Position numbers and translations under genes: made by a program | Shown: positions 33,449 through 45,308 of the stretch, one piece after another | How the letters are laid out: each line of letters opens with the position of its first letter | Position numbering within the stretch: position 1 is the first letter of the stretch | Origin: Lolium rigidum | Taxonomy: Eukaryota > Streptophyta > Magnoliopsida > Poales > Poaceae | DNA: 64,000 bases | Direction of reading: 5' to 3' | Assembly (NCBI RefSeq): GCF_022539505.1 | Contig: NC_061510.1 | Span: 93,636,292 to 93,700,291, forward strand | The notes under the pieces: model-generated | The model's input: the letters and a program-made list of their open reading frames with translations, nothing else | Database searches by the model: none | What the model was told of the DNA's origin: nothing

Positions 33449-34016
33449 AACAATGAGAACTGATGCATCACTTTTGGCCCCGGAGTGGGTTTGTAATGAA
33501 TAACTTAAATTCTTAAGTAGCTAGGGACGAAAACATGTTATGCGCGGGCGGAAAACACTTATCCTGCTATCCGTTTAATATTATCTGCATGTTTCGTTGG
33601 GTTTGAAAGCAAGTGCTGATTTTAATGTTTTCCGGCTTACTCGCTTGACCTTCCGCGAGCCAGAAGACCTTTAGCCGGAAACGCTCGCCAGCGGCGACGA
33701 AGCCTAATGGCAATCCGTCAATAACCGCGGAAACAAGCCCCCAGCCAAGGTGCCGGAAATCGCTACTAGGAATCCACGAATTCGCAATAGAAAACATTTC
33801 CACCAGAAAACTTAAGCTTACGTCCTAAGGGACGATTTTTGAAAATCACAACTTTCATACACGCCTAGGCGGAAATATCCAGCTCTGCGGTTTTAGTCGG
33901 AAAACATACACGATCTAAAAATGAACAAGTAAAGGAGGTAAATGACTCATAGAGTGAACCAAAAGCTTTATTTCATTGATCATGTATAATATTGTTACAG
34001 AGTATGTAATTCTATG
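33449..34016. other. Convergent 3' spacer between antisense gene and pol
   Basis: Holds the 3' UTR of the antisense gene (AATGAATAAC at about 33496-33505 is a plausible poly(A) signal) and the sequence just past the pol stop codon. No further frame is supported. Transcripts from the two strands would meet or overlap here. Confidence 0.5.
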
Positions 34017-37000
34017 CTAAGTGTGGAAAGGACGTAGCTGTGCAATGTTCCAAGGACGTTCTGTTTCATCGTAAATGTCATCCGGATCCTCCCGTTTTCG
34101 TTTCCGGCGCCAATTGGCAGGTCTGTCCTTTAGCTCGCGGAAATCGACGAGGTAGTACGATCCGTTGTGGAGCACTTTGCTAACGACGAAGGGTCCTTCC
34201 CATGGAGATTGCAACTTATGATCTTTCACCTGACGAAGGCGGAGGACCAAGTCTCCGGTCATGAACGAGCGATTCCGAACTCGACGACTATGGTAGCGTC
34301 GGAGTTTCTGCTGGTAAATGGTGGAACGTTGGTCTGCTAAATTCCGAGCTTCTTCGATCAAGTCCACAGATAGCTGTCTGGCCTCATCAGCAGTTTCTTC
34401 ATTGTAGGCGGAGACTCGCGGTGAATCATGGATGATGTCGGAAGGGAGAAAGGCTTCGGATCCGTATACCGGGAAAAACGGAGTGAATCCTGTTGACCTG
34501 TTGGGGGTAGTTCGTAAACTCCACGGGACGGAGTCCAGCTCCTCCGCCCGGGCTCCGGCTGCGCGACGCGGCGGTTCTTCAAGGCGTGGTTTGATTCCGG
34601 ATAAAAGGAGTCCGTTGGCTCTTTCGACCTGACCATTGGACTGTGGATGAGCCACGGATGCCGAGTCTAGCCGGATCCCAACGTCATGACAATAATCCTT
34701 CAATTCTCCTTGCGCGAAGTTCGTGCCATTGTCTGTGATTATGCTGTGCGGGATGCCGAATCTCGTTACGAGGCTGCAGACGAATTTGAGTGTCGTAGCA
34801 CCATCGGCTTTTCTCACTGGCTTTGCCTCGATCCATTTACTGAACTTATCAATAGCGACCAGGAGGTATTCAAAACCGCCAGGAGATGATTTCTTTAGCT
34901 TACCAACCATATCAAGCCCCCAGACCGCAAACGGCCAGGTGATAGGGATGGTCTTCAGCTCTTGGGCTGGAGCGTTTGGTTGAGTAGCGTAGTACTGACA
35001 ACCGCGGCAAGTTTTTACCAACTTATCAGCATCTTCTTTAGGCTGTGAGCCGGTAAAATCCAAGCCGAAAGGCTTTTGCAATGAGTGATGCGGGAGCGGC
35101 GTGATGCCCGCAATCCCCGAGCATGGATCTCTCCGAGAATCTCAATACCATCTTGATTAGAGACGCATTTGAGAAATACCCCTGTTGCACTTCGTTTATA
35201 GAGCTGTCCATCAACTATTGTGTAGGATCTTGCTCGTCTGACGATCTGTCGTGCGAGGACCTCGTCCTCTGGCAACTTTCGATCGATGAGGTAGTCCAGG
35301 AAAGGCTGCGTCCATGCCGGAATGATAGCCATCACTTCTCTAGCCGGAGATATTGCCACATCCGGGTTCTCCGGGTTAGCGCCCTTCACCGAGGGTATCC
35401 GTAGGTGCTCCGAGAAAATACCGGGCGGAATTGGTTTTCTGCCGGATCCGAGCTTGGATAGCATGTCTGCCGCTGCGTTGTCGTCTCTCCGACGTACTTG
35501 ACTTCGTATCCGAGAAAGCACTTGGCGATCTCGTCAACTTCGTCTCTGTAAGCCGCCATGACGGAGTTTCTGGCGTTCCAGGTTCCGGCTACTTGTTGTG
35601 CCACCAGGTCGGAATCGCCACAGCAAATAATGTGCTTGATCCCTATCTCCTTAGCGACGCGCAGTCCGTGTAGTAGAGCCTCGTATTCCGCCATGTTATT
35701 TGTAGCTTCGAAGTGGATCTGCAAAACGTATTGCAGTCCTTCTCCGGTAGGGGATTTCAGGGTGACTCCGGCTCCTGAGCCTTGATGCTGCTTGGATCCA
35801 TCGAAGTGCATAACCCATGTCTCCGGTTCCGGCTCCAGATTTGTATCCGGAGCTTCTGTCCAATCTGCAACAAAATCTGCCAAGATTTGGGATTTGACCG
35901 CGGTCCTGGCTTTGTAGTTGATGTCGAAGGCGGATAATTCAATGCCCCATTTTGCTGTGCGTCCTGTTGCGTCAGCGTTATTGAGAATCGTTGACAGCGG
36001 AGCTTTGCTCACGACTCATTCTTGGATGCTCCTGGAAGTAGTGTCTCAGCTTCCTGCTGCCCAGGAATACTCCATAGGCTAGCTTCTGAAAGTGAGGGTA
36101 CCTTTGTTTGGATTCCGTCAGCACTTCGCTGATGTAATAGACTGGTCTTTGGACTCCATACTCGTGTCCTTCTTCCTGTCGCTCCACCACGATGACGAGG
36201 CTGATGACTCTGTTGGTGGCTGCCAGGTAAAGGAGCATAGGCTCTGACTCTCCTGGTGCTGCTAGGATGGGTGGGGAGGTGAGTATTTCCTTCAACCCTT
36301 GAAGCGCTGCATCTGCTGCCTCGTCCCAAACAAATTTGTTTGTCTTCTTCAATAGCTTGTACAGGGGTAGTGCCTTCTCGCCAAGACGGCTGACGAACCT
36401 GCTGATTGCTGCAACACAACCAGTTAGTCGCTGCACATCTTTAAGACAAGTTGGCCTTTTAATGCACAAGATTGCCTTGATTTTCTCCGGGTTAACTTCA
36501 ATGCCCCTATTAGAGACAATGAAGCCAAGGAGTTTTCCGGCTGGGACGCCAAAGACGCACTTCAGCGGATTTAACATCATCTTGTACCGTCGGAGATTCT
36601 CAAAGGTTTATGTAAGGTCGCTGATCAAGTCGGATCCTTTCCGGGTCATGACCGCGATGTCGTCGACGTAGGCGTGTACGTTCCGGCCAATTTGGTCCTT
36701 CAAGCACCGCTGCATCGTACGTTGGTAGGTGGCACCTGCATTTTTCAAGCCAAAGGGCATAGTAACATAGAGTAAGTGCCAAAGGGAGTGATTAACGAGG
36801 TCGCCTTTTGGTCGGACTTCTTCATCCGGATCCGATGATACCCGGAATATGCGTCAAGAAAACACAGAAGTTCCGCCCCTGCCGTCGAATCAATGACTTG
36901 GTCAATGCGCGGCAAGGGAAACGGATCCTTCGGACAATGCTTGTTCAAGCCGGAGTAATCGATGCACATTCTTAGTATTTCAGAATTCTTTTTGGGTACA

Positions 37001-38128
37001 AGGACGGGATTTGCGACCCAATCAGTGTGGATTACTTCTATTACAAAACCTGCCTCTAGTAACTTTGCTAATTCCATTCCTATGGCGCGGCGCTTCTTAT
37101 CTCCAAAGCGTCGCATAGCTTGCTTCACCGGTTTAGCCCTCGGGTTTATGTTGAGGTAGTGCTCGGCGAGTTCCCTTGGTACTCCGGACATGTCAGAAGG
37201 TTGCCATGCGAAGATATCCATGTTAGCGCGGAGGAACTCGACGAGCGCGTCTTCCTATTTGGGGTCCATGTTGGCTCCGATCGAGACCTGCTTGGTAGCG
37301 TCATCTTCCTTGAAGTTGACTTTCTTGGTCTCTATCGCGGCCTTGAAGGAGTTTTTCTGTTCGGAGATCTGCTTCTTGGTGGTCTGCATCTCAGTCGGAT
37401 CCACCGCGGCTCTGTAGCCTTGCAGCTCCTCTCCAGATATCACGGACTCGCGAAGGCGGCTTCGCCTAACTCGCACTCATGAGCCTTTTTGCAGTCTCCG
37501 GATATGGTAATCATACCATTTGGACCCGGAATCTTGAGCTTATTGTAGATGTAGCACGCTCTTGCGTGAAACTTGTGGTAGGTGGGCCTGCCGAAGATGA
37601 CGTGGTAGGAGCTCTTGAAGGGCACGACCTCAAACGTGATCATCTCTTCGCGGAAATTATTAACGCATCGCCGAAAGCCACGGGAAGTCCGATGCTGCCC
37701 AAGGAATTCGCCTTTTTACCCGGAACCACACCATGGAATTCGGTGGTGCTATGCTTAAGCTGCTCCTTGGTAAGGTTCATCCGCTCCGATGTCTCCAGGT
37801 ACATGATGTTCAAGCTGGCTCCGCCATCCATGAGGCACTTGGAGAAGTCATACCCGTCGATGTGGGGACTCACAACCAAGGCGTAGCACTCTTTGGGCAC
37901 AATGGTAGGGTGATCCTGCCTATCAAATGTGCACGGAACTTCCGACCACCTGACATACTGCGGCACGGCCGGGACCGTGGCGTTCGGGATCCGGAGAGCT
38001 GACTTGGTGGCGCGGACTGTTGGGGTTCCGAGGAAGGTGTGGTACGCGCCCGCACTCTTTTTCTCGAAGGGGTTGGATTTAGCTGCGGATCCGGACTTGG
38101 GATCCGGCGAGTTATCATCCTCGTCCAT
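34017..38128 (-). pseudogene. Tat pol: protease, RT, two RNase H domains, integrase; broken
   Basis: Minus strand, N- to C-terminal. A protease-like part (about 38128-37440) has a CLMDGGASLNIMY active-site motif, and an in-frame TAG follows near 37253. Reverse transcriptase (about 37221-36300) has its catalytic YVDD at 36659-36670; a frameshift lies near 36765 and an in-frame TAA near 36608. RNase H follows to about 36010. The second, archaeal-type RNase H (about 35990-35500) shows MHFDGS, NNMAEYEALLHGL and GDSDLV. The zinc-binding region leads into integrase (ORF start 35081) with Asp57, Asp117 and Glu153 giving the D-D-35-E triad, then a C-terminal GDLVL block. Integrase alone is unbroken (354 codons). 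The many breaks mean this copy cannot make a complete polyprotein. Confidence 0.88.
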
Positions 38129-41100
38129 CGCCTCGGAACTGTCCTCCTCCTTGTCCTTGTTCTTGCCCTTGCCTCCTTTGCCGCGTGGGCGGTGCTTCCG
38201 GGCTCGCTTGTATCCTCGCTTCCGGGTCGATTTTCAGATCGTTGACCCACTTGCGGTTGCGGTTAGTGTGAGTGGACTTCCCCGTAGCCGGATCCAAGTG
38301 GGCCGGGCAAGGCATGTCTCTGTACTCCTCGTAGGTTTGGGGGCGCGGGCTCCGGCTGCGGTGACCTCGTCGCCTCGCTCGCTGGCCCCTGCCGGCTCCG
38401 CCTCCGCGGCCGCGGCCTCTTCCGCCTCCTTGACCTCCGCGTCGGAAAGCCATGGCGACCATCTCGGATCCGCCACTCTTTTGGTCATCGGTGGGTTTTT
38501 CCGCTTGTTGCCGCTCGGTGTTACCGTTGTCACGGTTCTTCTTTTGCTGGTGCAGGGGAATTGTTGTAGGCTGCTAGATCTCCGCCTGCGTCGTCATCGG
38601 CGGAAGTATGGTCGCTGGCGATGGTGATCATGTCATCCAACGTCAGTTTGTTTGCATTGACCAAGCAAGTTAGCTTGTGTCGCAGCAGTCCTCCTCGCTG
38701 CAAGCCACCAATGAAGGCGTGCATTGTTGTGCGGTTGTCGACGTTTTCGCACTCGTTTCTCGCATGCCAACCATCGGGTGAGGAAGTTCCTTGATGTTTC
38801 TCCCTTCTTCCGAATACATGCCCGTAAGTCGCTTGTTGTGGCAGGTCTTTTGTAGGTGCCCCTGAAGTGCTTTTCGAAGGCGGTCTTCAGGTCGAACCAG
38901 CAAAATATAGAGTTCTTCTCGAGGTCGCTGAGCCAGATCCGGGCTGGACCTACAAGGTACAACTGAAGCATGCGGCAAGCGATATTAGGGGTTCCTCCGG
39001 CAAAGGTTACTGCGTTATAGTAATCCTCGATCCAGGTATCCGGCCTTTCGGTGCCATCATAGGTCTTCAGGTTTCCGGGTAGCTTGAGGTTCATCCTTGG
39101 CGTTGGTTCCTCTCGAATCATCCTGCCAAAGCACTTTGGGCCTATGTAATCGGATTCTGTACTCGTTGAGACGTTCCCGGGCGTCACGCGAGCCGTGGCC
39201 GGGGGATTTTGAGCGAGAACGAGATCTTCGGCCACCGCCTCCGCCTCCTCCTCCGCCTCCACCGCTGGGTGGTGGTGAAGGAGACCTGCGAGGGGGCCGA
39301 TGAGACTTCTTGCTTCCTCGCTCGATTCCGGCAGTCTTCCCGTGGCTCGCTTCGCCGATGGTTGACCTTCGCCTTGGCGATAGTCTCCTCCGCCGTTCAG
39401 CCACGGTGGGCTCGGCTCGCGCTTCGTCGTTCCGGCTCCTCACGAGGCTCGGGATCGCGCTCGTTCGTTCCGACTCCTCCTAGGCTCGGGCTCACGATCG
39501 TTGTTCCGGCTCCGGCGGGGTTCCGACGTACGCTCTCTGTGTCCTCGGCGGCGGCACGTTGTCGCGGATGTTGATTCCACCGGCTCCGTGGGGCCTGGTG
39601 TTTCCGACCGGACTACGGCGGCGAGGAGGTGGGGGACGCGGGTACCCGTTGGGTGGAGGAGACGGATTCCGGTACTTGTTCCTACCAGGTGTACATCGCA
39701 TCCTTTCCCTTTCTTCGGATCCGACGGAGGCGTCTTTGATGGCACGGGGATTGGATTTGGGTGTTCTCTGGCTTTTCTTCTGCGCTCCGTGGATCCGGTG
39801 TCGCGATTCATCATCGTGATGTCGATTGGCGTGAGCGTCCTTCTGCGCGGTAGAGACACGATGCTCCGGGTTGGATTCCAACCTGCGCGAGGTATCCGGC
39901 TTACTTTCTTGCTTCATTGCTTGAAGCGACAAGCGTACGGACGTAGTTCGATGTCGACCTCTTCGGTCCTTCTTCTTCAAGATCTCCGCAGCCTTCTTAG
40001 CATGTTATCCTTTGGAGTTGCCGAGTGGCTGTTTCTCGGCGGGTGTGGCGAAAGTTGATCTTGCGGGGCAGGTATTGCTTCTCTAACGATCCGATCGGCC
40101 TCCGCTTGCGCATAGGTCATCTTGTACTTCCCACTCTTTCCTCATGCTCTTGACGTTGCTCGAGTGTTTCGGTTGATTTCGCGATCCTCGTCTTGTCGAA
40201 GCGGTCCATCGAAGTTTGCGGCTTCTGTCCTTTCATCCATTATTGCGGCTGCGGTGCTTGGCGAACTTCTTGGATGTGGCCGGCATTTCCTTTCTCGTGG
40301 CCTCTAGAGCCTCCGGATCTGCGGCATCGTCCGGGGTTATGGGTTTGTTGAGGACGGCAGATTGCGCCACTACCTCCATGCGAGCTTGTTCGACTAGCTC
40401 TTCGGGGGACAGCACGTTTCTTGTATGGACGCTCCCGATCGATAGCGGAGATCCTACATTGGACGGTCGTGGATCGGAGCGGTGTTGTCATCTTCGGGTT
40501 CGCGTTGATCCAGCGCTGCCACGGTTGCGAGAACCTGCACGTAGGCTGGGCGGATTCGACGTCGGGCTGCTCACCGTATCCGTATTCCTTCACCTTGCGA
40601 TCGAACTCTTCGGTGTCCATGGAGGGCATCCCCGGACATTGGGCTTAGGTTGCCCAAAATCGATTCCTCGGGTTTCGGCACCCTCTTGATCCGGAGCGTC
40701 GCTTTCTCCGACGGCCTCCTGCCGATCCGGAGCGACAGCGTTTTCCGGCGACCTCGATCCTGCACGGGGCCAGCTCCGACTTCTTGAGGGGCGGCTCCGA
40801 CGGTATGGGATATGAAGTGCACGAAGTGACACCTTTGCTTTTCTAACACCTGGGAGATCCAGGCGGATCTGCATTGGTCTTCCATCGTTATTTCCTGCTC
40901 AGGGGCGGATTGGGTGGGTTTTGATTTTTTCAGATCTAAGGCGGAATCTTCCTTGGGAAGTTCCTGCGTCTCAGATCGGATCTTCGCGACTGCGTCCCGC
41001 TCGGCGGCGGTCGCGTCAGAGCTACTTACCAGTGGGTTTCCGTCGGAATCGACTGTTTCCCGGATGAAGATGTGTATGCCGCCGACTGGGACGATGGAGA

Positions 41101-41212
41101 GCTTGATGGGGTCGGTCTTAGCCGGAATCCAGCACTCATCCGGAGGGACGATCGGCAGACTTCCGGCGTAGAGGACGCGCCCCACAGCGATGGTGTCGTC
41201 GAAGCTTCCCAT
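38115..41212 (-). pseudogene. Tat gag polyprotein, multiply frameshifted
   Basis: The likely start is the ATG at 41212 (MGSFDDTIAVG), just inside the primer site. The N-terminal part is charged (about 41212-39450), including long Arg/Ser- and Pro-rich stretches around 39950-39250 and a Gly run near 39270. The conserved retrotransposon-gag block lies at about 39160-38770 (MNLKLPGNLKTYDGTERPD, WIEDYYNAVTFAGG, FRGTYKRPATTSDL). A Cys/His stretch resembling a zinc knuckle is near 38310 (CPAHLDPATGKSTH), but its last expected Cys appears as Arg. The frame changes near 40800, 40240, 39990, 39490, 39440, 39230, 38770 and 38540, so it is dead. Confidence 0.8.
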
Positions 41213-41250
41213 GGCGGAACCCTCCCGGTTCCGGCCTCCGGACGCCGCGA

Positions 41251-41269
41251 GGCCCCACGGTGGGCGCCA
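41251..41269 (-). other. Primer binding site of the Tat element
   Basis: On the minus strand TGGCGCCCACCGTGGGGCC follows the right LTR after two spacer bases. The position and the TGGCGCC start fit a tRNA primer site. I do not assign the tRNA. Confidence 0.75.
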
Positions 41270-41271
41270 GC

Positions 41272-41830
41272 CGTCGTTGCCTAATCGACGGTACCTCGGA
41301 GGTGGGATCCTCACGAGGGGGAGAAGAAGTAGGGGCCATTGGGCGGAGTGCACACGGGACGGTGGTACGCGATTTACCCAGCTTCGGAACACCTGCACGA
41401 CGACAGGGCCTACTGCTGCTTGTCTGGAATTATCTGGGCGCTTTCGCGTTGTTACAATGAGTTGTGGTTGTGCCTCTAGGGCTCCCGGGATCTGGCTTAT
41501 AAAGGCGCATGGATCTAGGGTTTACATGGAGAGTCCTAGCCGGATTACAGATTGTCTAACTACGGTACAATATCTTGCCGTACACGTCACGGATCCGCCT
41601 TCCATATATGTTGTACTGGATCCGGGTTCCTCATGGGCCTCCACGGATCCGGGTTCCTCCAAATGTCGGTGCGGATCCGGCTTACTGATCCTGGGCCGGA
41701 CTTCATCCTTCATGATCAACAGCAACTGGGCCGCCCGATGGGCCACATGCCTCATCACCGTCTATGGGCCACCCGGGCTTGCCGGATCTAGGCACTGTCG
41801 ATGGTACACCTATGAAGTATACCCACAACA
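41272..41830 (-). repeat. 5' LTR of the Tat element
   Basis: 559 bp, collinear with the 3' LTR. The inner end is CGTCGTTGCC instead of TGTTGTTGCC, the outer end ACCCACAACA. Confidence 0.92.
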
Positions 41831-42486
41831 AACGGAGAGCATGCAAGATCACAAATAACATATAAACGGAGAGCATGCAACATCATAAACAACTCAATCA
41901 TAGTACTCAATGTTCATCGGATCACAGCAAACACAACGTGTAACATTACATAAAGATGATCAAGATCATGTTAGGTAGCTCACAATATCTAAACATGAAG
42001 CAGAATGAGGAGAAGACAACCATCTAGCTACTGCTATGGACCCGTAGTCTAAAGATGAACTACTCACACATCACTTCGAGGCGGGCATGGTTATCAAGAA
42101 GCATGTGGTGATGATCTCCCTCTTCGGCAGGGTGCCGGGAAGAGCTTCAGAACCCTTCAGAACTAGGGTTGACGATGGCGGCGGCTACGGAACTTTTCAT
42201 GGATGGAGGCTCGGGTGTCTTGGGTTTTCCCGAGGATGCCAATTTATAGGCGAAAGGTCGATGTCGGTGGACGTCCGGGGGGGGGGCACATTATACCTAG
42301 GCGTGGCCAGGGGGCTCGCGCCTAGGGGTGGTGCGGCCGCCTCCCGAATCTTCTCCGTCTCCCCTTTGGACTCTGTCTTCGTGACAGAAAAGTAGGAACC
42401 TTGGCTTTTGTTTCGTCCAATTCCGAGAATGTATCCAGAATAACTTTTCTGAAATACAAAAATAGCAGAAAATAGAAGCTGACACT

Positions 42487-44090
42487 TGATACGTCTCAAA
42501 CGTATCTATAATTTCTTATGTTCCATGCTAGTTTTATGACAATACTCACATGTTTTATATACACTTTATATCATTTTGATGCATTTTCCGGCACTAACCT
42601 ATTAAAAAGATGCCGAAGCGCTAGTTCTTGTTTTCTGCTGTTTTTGGTTTCAGAAATCCTACACAGGAAATATTCTCGGAATTGGACAAAACAAAAGCCC
42701 ACGGTCTTATTTTCCACGGAGCCTTCCAGAAGTCCGAAGAGGAGACGAAGAGGGGCGACGAGGCGGCCACACCCTCGGGGGGCGCGGCCCCACCCCTGGC
42801 CGCGCCGCCCTATGGGGTGGGCCCCTCGAACATCCCCCAACTCTGCCCCTTCACCTATTTAATCTCTCTGTCGCGAAAACCCTAGTACAGAGAGCCACGA
42901 TACGAGAAAACATACTGAGACGCCGCCGCCGTCAACCTCATCTCGGGAGGTTCAGGAGATCGCCTCCGGCACCCTGCCGGAGAGGGGAATCATCACCGGA
43001 GGGCTCTACATCACCATGCCCGCCTCCGGACTGATGCGTGAGTAGTTCATCCTTGGACTATGGGTCCATAGCGGTAGCTAGATGGTTGTCTTCTCCTCTT
43101 GTGCTATCATGTTTAGATCTTGTGAGCTGCCTATCATGATCAAGATCATCTATTTGTAATGCTACATGTTGTGTTTGTTGGGATCCGATGAATATGGAAT
43201 ACTATGTCAAGTTGATTATTGATCTATCATATATGTGTTGTTTATGATCTTGCATGCTCTCCGTTGCTAGTAGAGGCTCTGGCCAAGTTGATACTTGTGA
43301 CTCCAAGAGGGAGTATTTATGCTCGATAGTGGGTTCATGCCTCCATTGAATCTGGGACAGTGACAGAAAATTCTAAGGTTATGGATGTACTGTTGCCACT
43401 AGGGATAAAACATCAATGCTTTGTCTAAGGATATTTGTATTGTTTACATTACGCACAGTACTTAATACAATTGTGTGTTGTTTGCAACTTAATACTGGAA
43501 GGGGCGCGGATGCTAACCCGAAGGTGGACTTTTTAGGCATAGATGCATGCTGGATAGCGGTCTATGTTCTTTGTCGTAATGCCCTAAGTAAAACTCATAT
43601 TAGTCATCATGATATGTATGTGCATTGTTATGCCCTCTCTATTTGTCAATTGCCCAAGCTGTAATTTGTTCACCCAACATGCTATTTATCTTATTAGAGA
43701 GACACCACTAGTGAACCGTGGACCCCGGTCCATTCTTTTACATCTGAAATACAATCTACTGCAATCATTGTTCTCTCGTTGTTCTTTGCAAACAAACATC
43801 ATTCTCCACACCATACGTTTAATCCTTTGTTTACAGCAAGCCGGTGAGATTGACAACCTCACTCGTTAAGTTGGGGCAAAGTATTTTGATTGTGTTGTGC
43901 AGGTTCCACGTTGGCGCCGGAATCCCCGGTGTTGCGCCGCACTACACTCCTTCACCAACAACCTTCACGTGGCCTTCATCTCCTACTCTGGTTCGATAAC
44001 CTTGGTTTCTTACTGAAGGAAAACTTGCTGCTGTACGCATCACACCTTCCTCTTGGGGTTCCCAACGGACGTGTGCTTCACGCGTTATCA
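42487..44090 (+). repeat. 5' LTR of element C
   Basis: 1604 bp, TGATACGTCTCAAACGTATC to GCGTTATCA. Homologous along its length to the D and G LTRs. CCTATTTAATCTCTC at about 42856-42870 is a candidate TATA region. Confidence 0.88.
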
Positions 44091-44101
44091 AGCTCTTTTT
44101 C

Positions 44102-44120
44102 TAGCGCCGTTGCCGGGGAG
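44102..44120 (+). other. Primer binding site of element C (tRNA-Asp type)
   Basis: TAGCGCCGTTGCCGGGGAG differs at one base from the complement of the plant tRNA-Asp 3' end. It lies 11 nt after the LTR, the same spacing as in D. Confidence 0.8.
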
Positions 44121-44186
44121 ATCAAGACAAGCTGCAAGGGGGTCTCTCACATCCAATCTCTTTACTTTGTTTGTTGTCTTGCTTTA

Positions 44187-44667
44187 TGACGAGGCGGTTC
44201 CTCGGCAATGCCCACCATGAGGGGCTTGGGTTTTAGAGAAAGGCGACGACGGAAGTTCTGGGAGCGAGGCGGTACACGACGTACCCAGGTTCACGTCCCC
44301 GCGGTGGAGGATCTCTACGTCCTGCTAGCAATCCAGTATATGAATATATGTGAACAGGGGGCCGCCATAGGCGGAGTTGTTGGATCTAGTCTAGTTCTAA
44401 TCCGCGGGTTGCGGTTTCTAGGCGTGTCGCCTCCATGATTTATGTTTCTGAATATGTCCCCTAAGGGGTGCCCCTGCCTGGCTTTATATATCAGCCAAGC
44501 TAGGGTTTACAAGAGTCCTAGTAGGATTCATATTGGAGTCTTCTTTCCTCGTAGTCCAAGTTGTTAATGCTTGCAGGTCCAGCTTGTCGAGTCCTTGTGC
44601 TAGTCCATCTTCATAGTTTTCACCGGGTATGGTAATGTCGAGTACCCGAAGGGTTATGCCCACGTCA
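44187..44667 (-). repeat. 3' LTR of element E
   Basis: 481 bp. A TATATAAA box lies on the minus strand at 44483-44490, suitable for driving E transcription. The inner boundary is the purine-rich tract. Confidence 0.88.
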
Positions 44668-45308
44668 GTAGCCCCCGAGTGTCTGGTCGAAGTGAAGCTT
44701 CGGGCAGGGACTAAAGTTGTCTTCGCCGAATGTCTTGATCATCTGTTGAATCTTGTGCTTGATGTAGAGTCGAAGTTGCTTTCTATCGGGTGCGCGAAGC
44801 GCTCCCGATGGGAGTAGCCCCCGAGTCTATGGGCGGGTGCTTGCAGCCACGCATGGACTCAAGTTGTACTACTCGAAGATCTTGATTATTGATGTCGATG
44901 TCTTCAACTTTATTCTTCTTTGTTGGCGAGGTTGCCATATTTTTCTCGGGTGCGCGACCAGCGCTCCTGATGGGAGTAGCCCCCGAGCCTGTAAATAAAT
45001 ATGAAATAGTTATGTACAGGGTGTAAAAATTCTGATTCAAATACCGTACATGTCCTCGAGTTCCGAGAACATGATGTCGATGACTCTGATGATGTCATTG
45101 ATAGAGGAGTTGATGATTTAGATGATGGCCCAGAGGAGCCAATGATTTGGATGATGGTCCAGAGGAGCCGATGATTTGGATGATGGCCCAGAGGAGCCGA
45201 TGATTTGGATGATGGCCCAGAGGAGCCGATGATTCGGATGATGGCCCAGAGGAGCTGATGATTTTATCGGGTGCGCGTCCAGCGCTCCCAATGGAAGTAG
45301 CCCCCGAG
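44668..45308 (-). repeat. Repeated polypurine-tract modules in E
   Basis: The tract next to the LTR, GTAGCCCCCGAG on the plus strand (44668-44679; CTCGGGGGCTAC on the coding strand), recurs exactly at 44814-44825, 44976-44987 and 45297-45308. Three of the four copies lie in a longer module starting CGGGTGCGCG and containing GCGCTCC(C/T)GATGGGAGTAG-like sequence. Partial modules with GCGCTCCCGATGGGA recur near 46139, 46191 and 46254. Confidence 0.8.
45112..45265. repeat. 29-bp tandem repeat in E
   Basis: GATGATGGCCC (one copy GGTCC) recurs at 45121, 45150, 45179, 45208 and 45237, an exact 29-bp period, with CAGAGGAGCC and GATGATTTG in each unit. About five copies without spacers. Confidence 0.9.

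Larger units (their letters stand above)
28762..41830 (-). mobile_element. Tat-lineage Ty3/gypsy retrotransposon with antisense gene
   Basis: A 13,069-bp element, ends TGTTGTTGCC and ACCCACAACA, flanked by AACGG at 28757-28761 and 41831-41835. Two 559-bp LTRs align without gaps (28762-29320 and 41272-41830) and differ at about nine positions. On the minus strand, from the right: primer site, gag, protease, reverse transcriptase-RNase H, a second archaeal-type RNase H, and integrase. The second RNase H places it in the Tat branch of Ty3/gypsy. Between integrase and the 3' LTR, on the opposite strand, lies a spliced gene (30113-33448). The polypurine tract is next to the left LTR (minus-strand CTCTGGGGGCTAC at 29321-29333). 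Confidence 0.92.
26332..42486 (-). mobile_element. Old LTR element F, hosting three insertions
   Basis: A diverged relative of the A/C/D LTRs in minus orientation, now in three pieces: 26332-26473, 28072-28761 and 41831-42486. Together they give about 1.5 kb, i.e. most of one LTR, beginning TGATGTAGTGCAGTG. Inserts are the solo LTR G, the Tat element and element C, the last of which starts at 42487 and carries the remaining part of F out of the window. Recognisable stretches include CCTGCACA-ACACAACC and GCCCCAAC near 28115-28160. Confidence 0.7.

Noticed and set aside
39057..40689. Long plus-strand open frames opposite the Tat gag
   Set aside because: They are GC-rich mirror frames of gag, with no start context, domain or splice pattern, unlike the antisense gene at 30113-33448.
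45112..45265. Possible CRISPR-like array
   Set aside because: The 29-bp units are contiguous, with no unique spacers, and lie inside a plant LTR retrotransposon; it is an ordinary tandem repeat.
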